Position numbers and translations under genes: made by a program. Of a stretch of 6,420 nucleotides of DNA, positions 5,679 through 6,420 are shown piece after piece. The stretch's first letter is position 1. The number at the start of each line of letters is the position of its first letter. This stretch comes from an uncultured Sutterella sp. (lineage in GTDB: Bacteria; Pseudomonadota; Gammaproteobacteria; Burkholderiales; Burkholderiaceae_F): assembly GCA_905212345.1 (NCBI GenBank), contig CAJMEC010000068.1, positions 1 to 6,420 on the forward strand, in the 5' to 3' direction. The notes below the pieces were generated by a model, which made no database searches, was not told the origin of the DNA, and saw only the letters and a program-made list of their open reading frames with translations.

Positions 5679-6420
5679 TTAAACCAAAATCAGAGCAGAA
5701 ACGATGACGGCAGCTAACATGCCGGCCCAAGTGCGTTTAGCTACTTCAATGGGCGAGACACGGGCAACGCCAGCCACAATAATGACGGCGCCAGCCAAGG
5801 GGCTTGCCGTACGGCCGAATTGACCGGCCAGGGCGGCCAACAGACCCAAGCCTTCGCTGGTCATGCCGAAGGAAGCGGCCGACGGTGTAACGGCTTGGTT
5901 AAATGCCCAAATAGCGGCTTCACCGGAACCGGTGCCTGCGGCCATCAGGAATGGGCCGATAGAAGCACCCCAACGGGCGATATCGTTACTGTGTTTGAGA
6001 AATTCAATGAAGGCGGGAACAGCGCCGGTGGCTTGAAGACCGGCAACGAAAACGCCGGCGGCAATGATCAAACCGATCACTTGAGCGTAGCCGGAGCCCA
6101 AACCTTTAAAGAAAGCTTTGGAGAATTCACCCGGGGTCTTCAAAGTGATTAAGCAGATGAAGATCACACCGATGATCATGGACATCACCACGTCTACACC
6201 GGCCTTCGGGAACCAAATGGCGCTCACGATCAAAATACCCATCGGGATAATCGGTGCAATGGCTTTTAAGGGGTTGACTTTGAATTCCGTTGCTTCGGCG
6301 GCTTCAAAAGTGTCCATTTCTTCAGGCGTCATTTGATGGTCGTGATACTTAAAGATGCAGACCAGTGCAAGACCGACAGCAGAAACCAAGAATAAGCCGA
6401 CAATGTACGGGGCGCCCCAG
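5679..6420 (-). CDS. dcuC: DcuC-type anaerobic C4-dicarboxylate transporter, C-terminal half, runs off right edge
   Basis: An inner-membrane carrier for fumarate, succinate, malate or aspartate, of the DcuC family, used in anaerobic fumarate respiration and succinate efflux. About 247 codons are visible; full proteins are about 450-460 aa, so roughly the N-terminal half lies beyond the window. The frame is open to 6420 (reading WGAPYIVGLFLV upstream), so the TTG at 6389 is not the true start. About seven or eight hydrophobic segments are visible, separated by a hydrophilic loop with HDHQMTPEEMD. The motif AAGTGSGEAAIWAFNQAVTP and the later QFGRTASPLAGAVI resemble the family's conserved Gly/Ser-rich re-entrant regions. 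The C-terminus is hydrophobic (VIVSALILV). It heads the visible minus-strand run, with the porin 29 bases downstream, giving an inner and outer membrane route side by side. The C4-dicarboxylate assignment comes from family resemblance; a related ion-transporter subfamily is possible. Confidence 0.82.
   Translation of the reverse strand, partial: WGAPYIVGLFLVSAVGLALVCIFKYHDHQMTPEEMDTFEAAEATEFKVNPLKAIAPIIPMGILIVSAIWFPKAGVDVVMSMIIGVIFICLITLKTPGEFSKAFFKGLGSGYAQVIGLIIAAGVFVAGLQATGAVPAFIEFLKHSNDIARWGASIGPFLMAAGTGSGEAAIWAFNQAVTPSAASFGMTSEGLGLLAALAGQFGRTASPLAGAVIIVAGVARVSPIEVAKRTWAGMLAAVIVSALILV

Noticed and set aside
5650..5730. Longer porin start at 5730
   Set aside because: It adds 27 residues that overlap the dcuC 3' end and precede an excellent signal peptide; the internal ATG at 5649 has its own ribosome binding site.
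6387..6389. TTG at 6389 as the start of the transporter gene
   Set aside because: The frame is open to the window edge with membrane-like sequence, and the visible protein is only about half the family length, so the gene begins outside the window.

Overview
The window looks like a catabolic and transport locus from a Gram-negative betaproteobacterium. A Sutterellaceae-type (Burkholderiales) gut anaerobe is my best guess. The reasons are a Burkholderiales-style 16-strand porin with a C-terminal Phe, a DcuC-type anaerobic C4-dicarboxylate carrier, moderate GC, and amino-acid/dicarboxylate-oriented content. The taxonomic call is inference from protein style only.

Layout. Positions 1-155 hold a high-GC (about 59% by hand count of 1-150), 5'-truncated piece of isoleucyl-tRNA synthetase on the minus strand. 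Its homology stops near 150-158, where the sequence changes character; this may be a rearrangement or an assembly junction. Positions 156-266 hold the unidentified tail of a possible plus-strand reading frame (stop at 212-214) and a strong hairpin (224-257). Positions 267-1670 (minus) encode an amidohydrolase of the hydantoinase/dihydroorotase superfamily. It is divergent from a LysR-type regulator (1895-2851, plus) across a 224-bp AT-rich intergenic region. That region contains a perfect 15-bp palindrome of the LysR T-N11-A type and a plausible -10 box. Convergent to lysR is a lyase of the argininosuccinate lyase/fumarase superfamily (2916-4397, minus), followed by an intrinsic terminator. 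Upstream of the lyase on the same strand lie a porin (4471-5649) and the 3' half of a dcuC-like transporter gene (5679 to beyond the right edge).

How the genes may work together (inference). The porin would admit a small anionic substrate and the DcuC-type carrier would move C4-dicarboxylates across the inner membrane. The lyase family releases fumarate from N-substituted aspartates, and the amidohydrolase would open or deacylate an amide or ureide. The LysR protein probably controls at least the amidohydrolase gene. A pathway that harvests fumarate from an N-succinyl/aspartyl-type compound for anaerobic respiration would explain the set, but the substrate is unknown. The lyase departs from canonical argininosuccinate lyase at two active-site motifs, so it is unlikely to be the ordinary arginine-biosynthesis enzyme. 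No tRNA, rRNA, CRISPR array or insertion sequence was seen.
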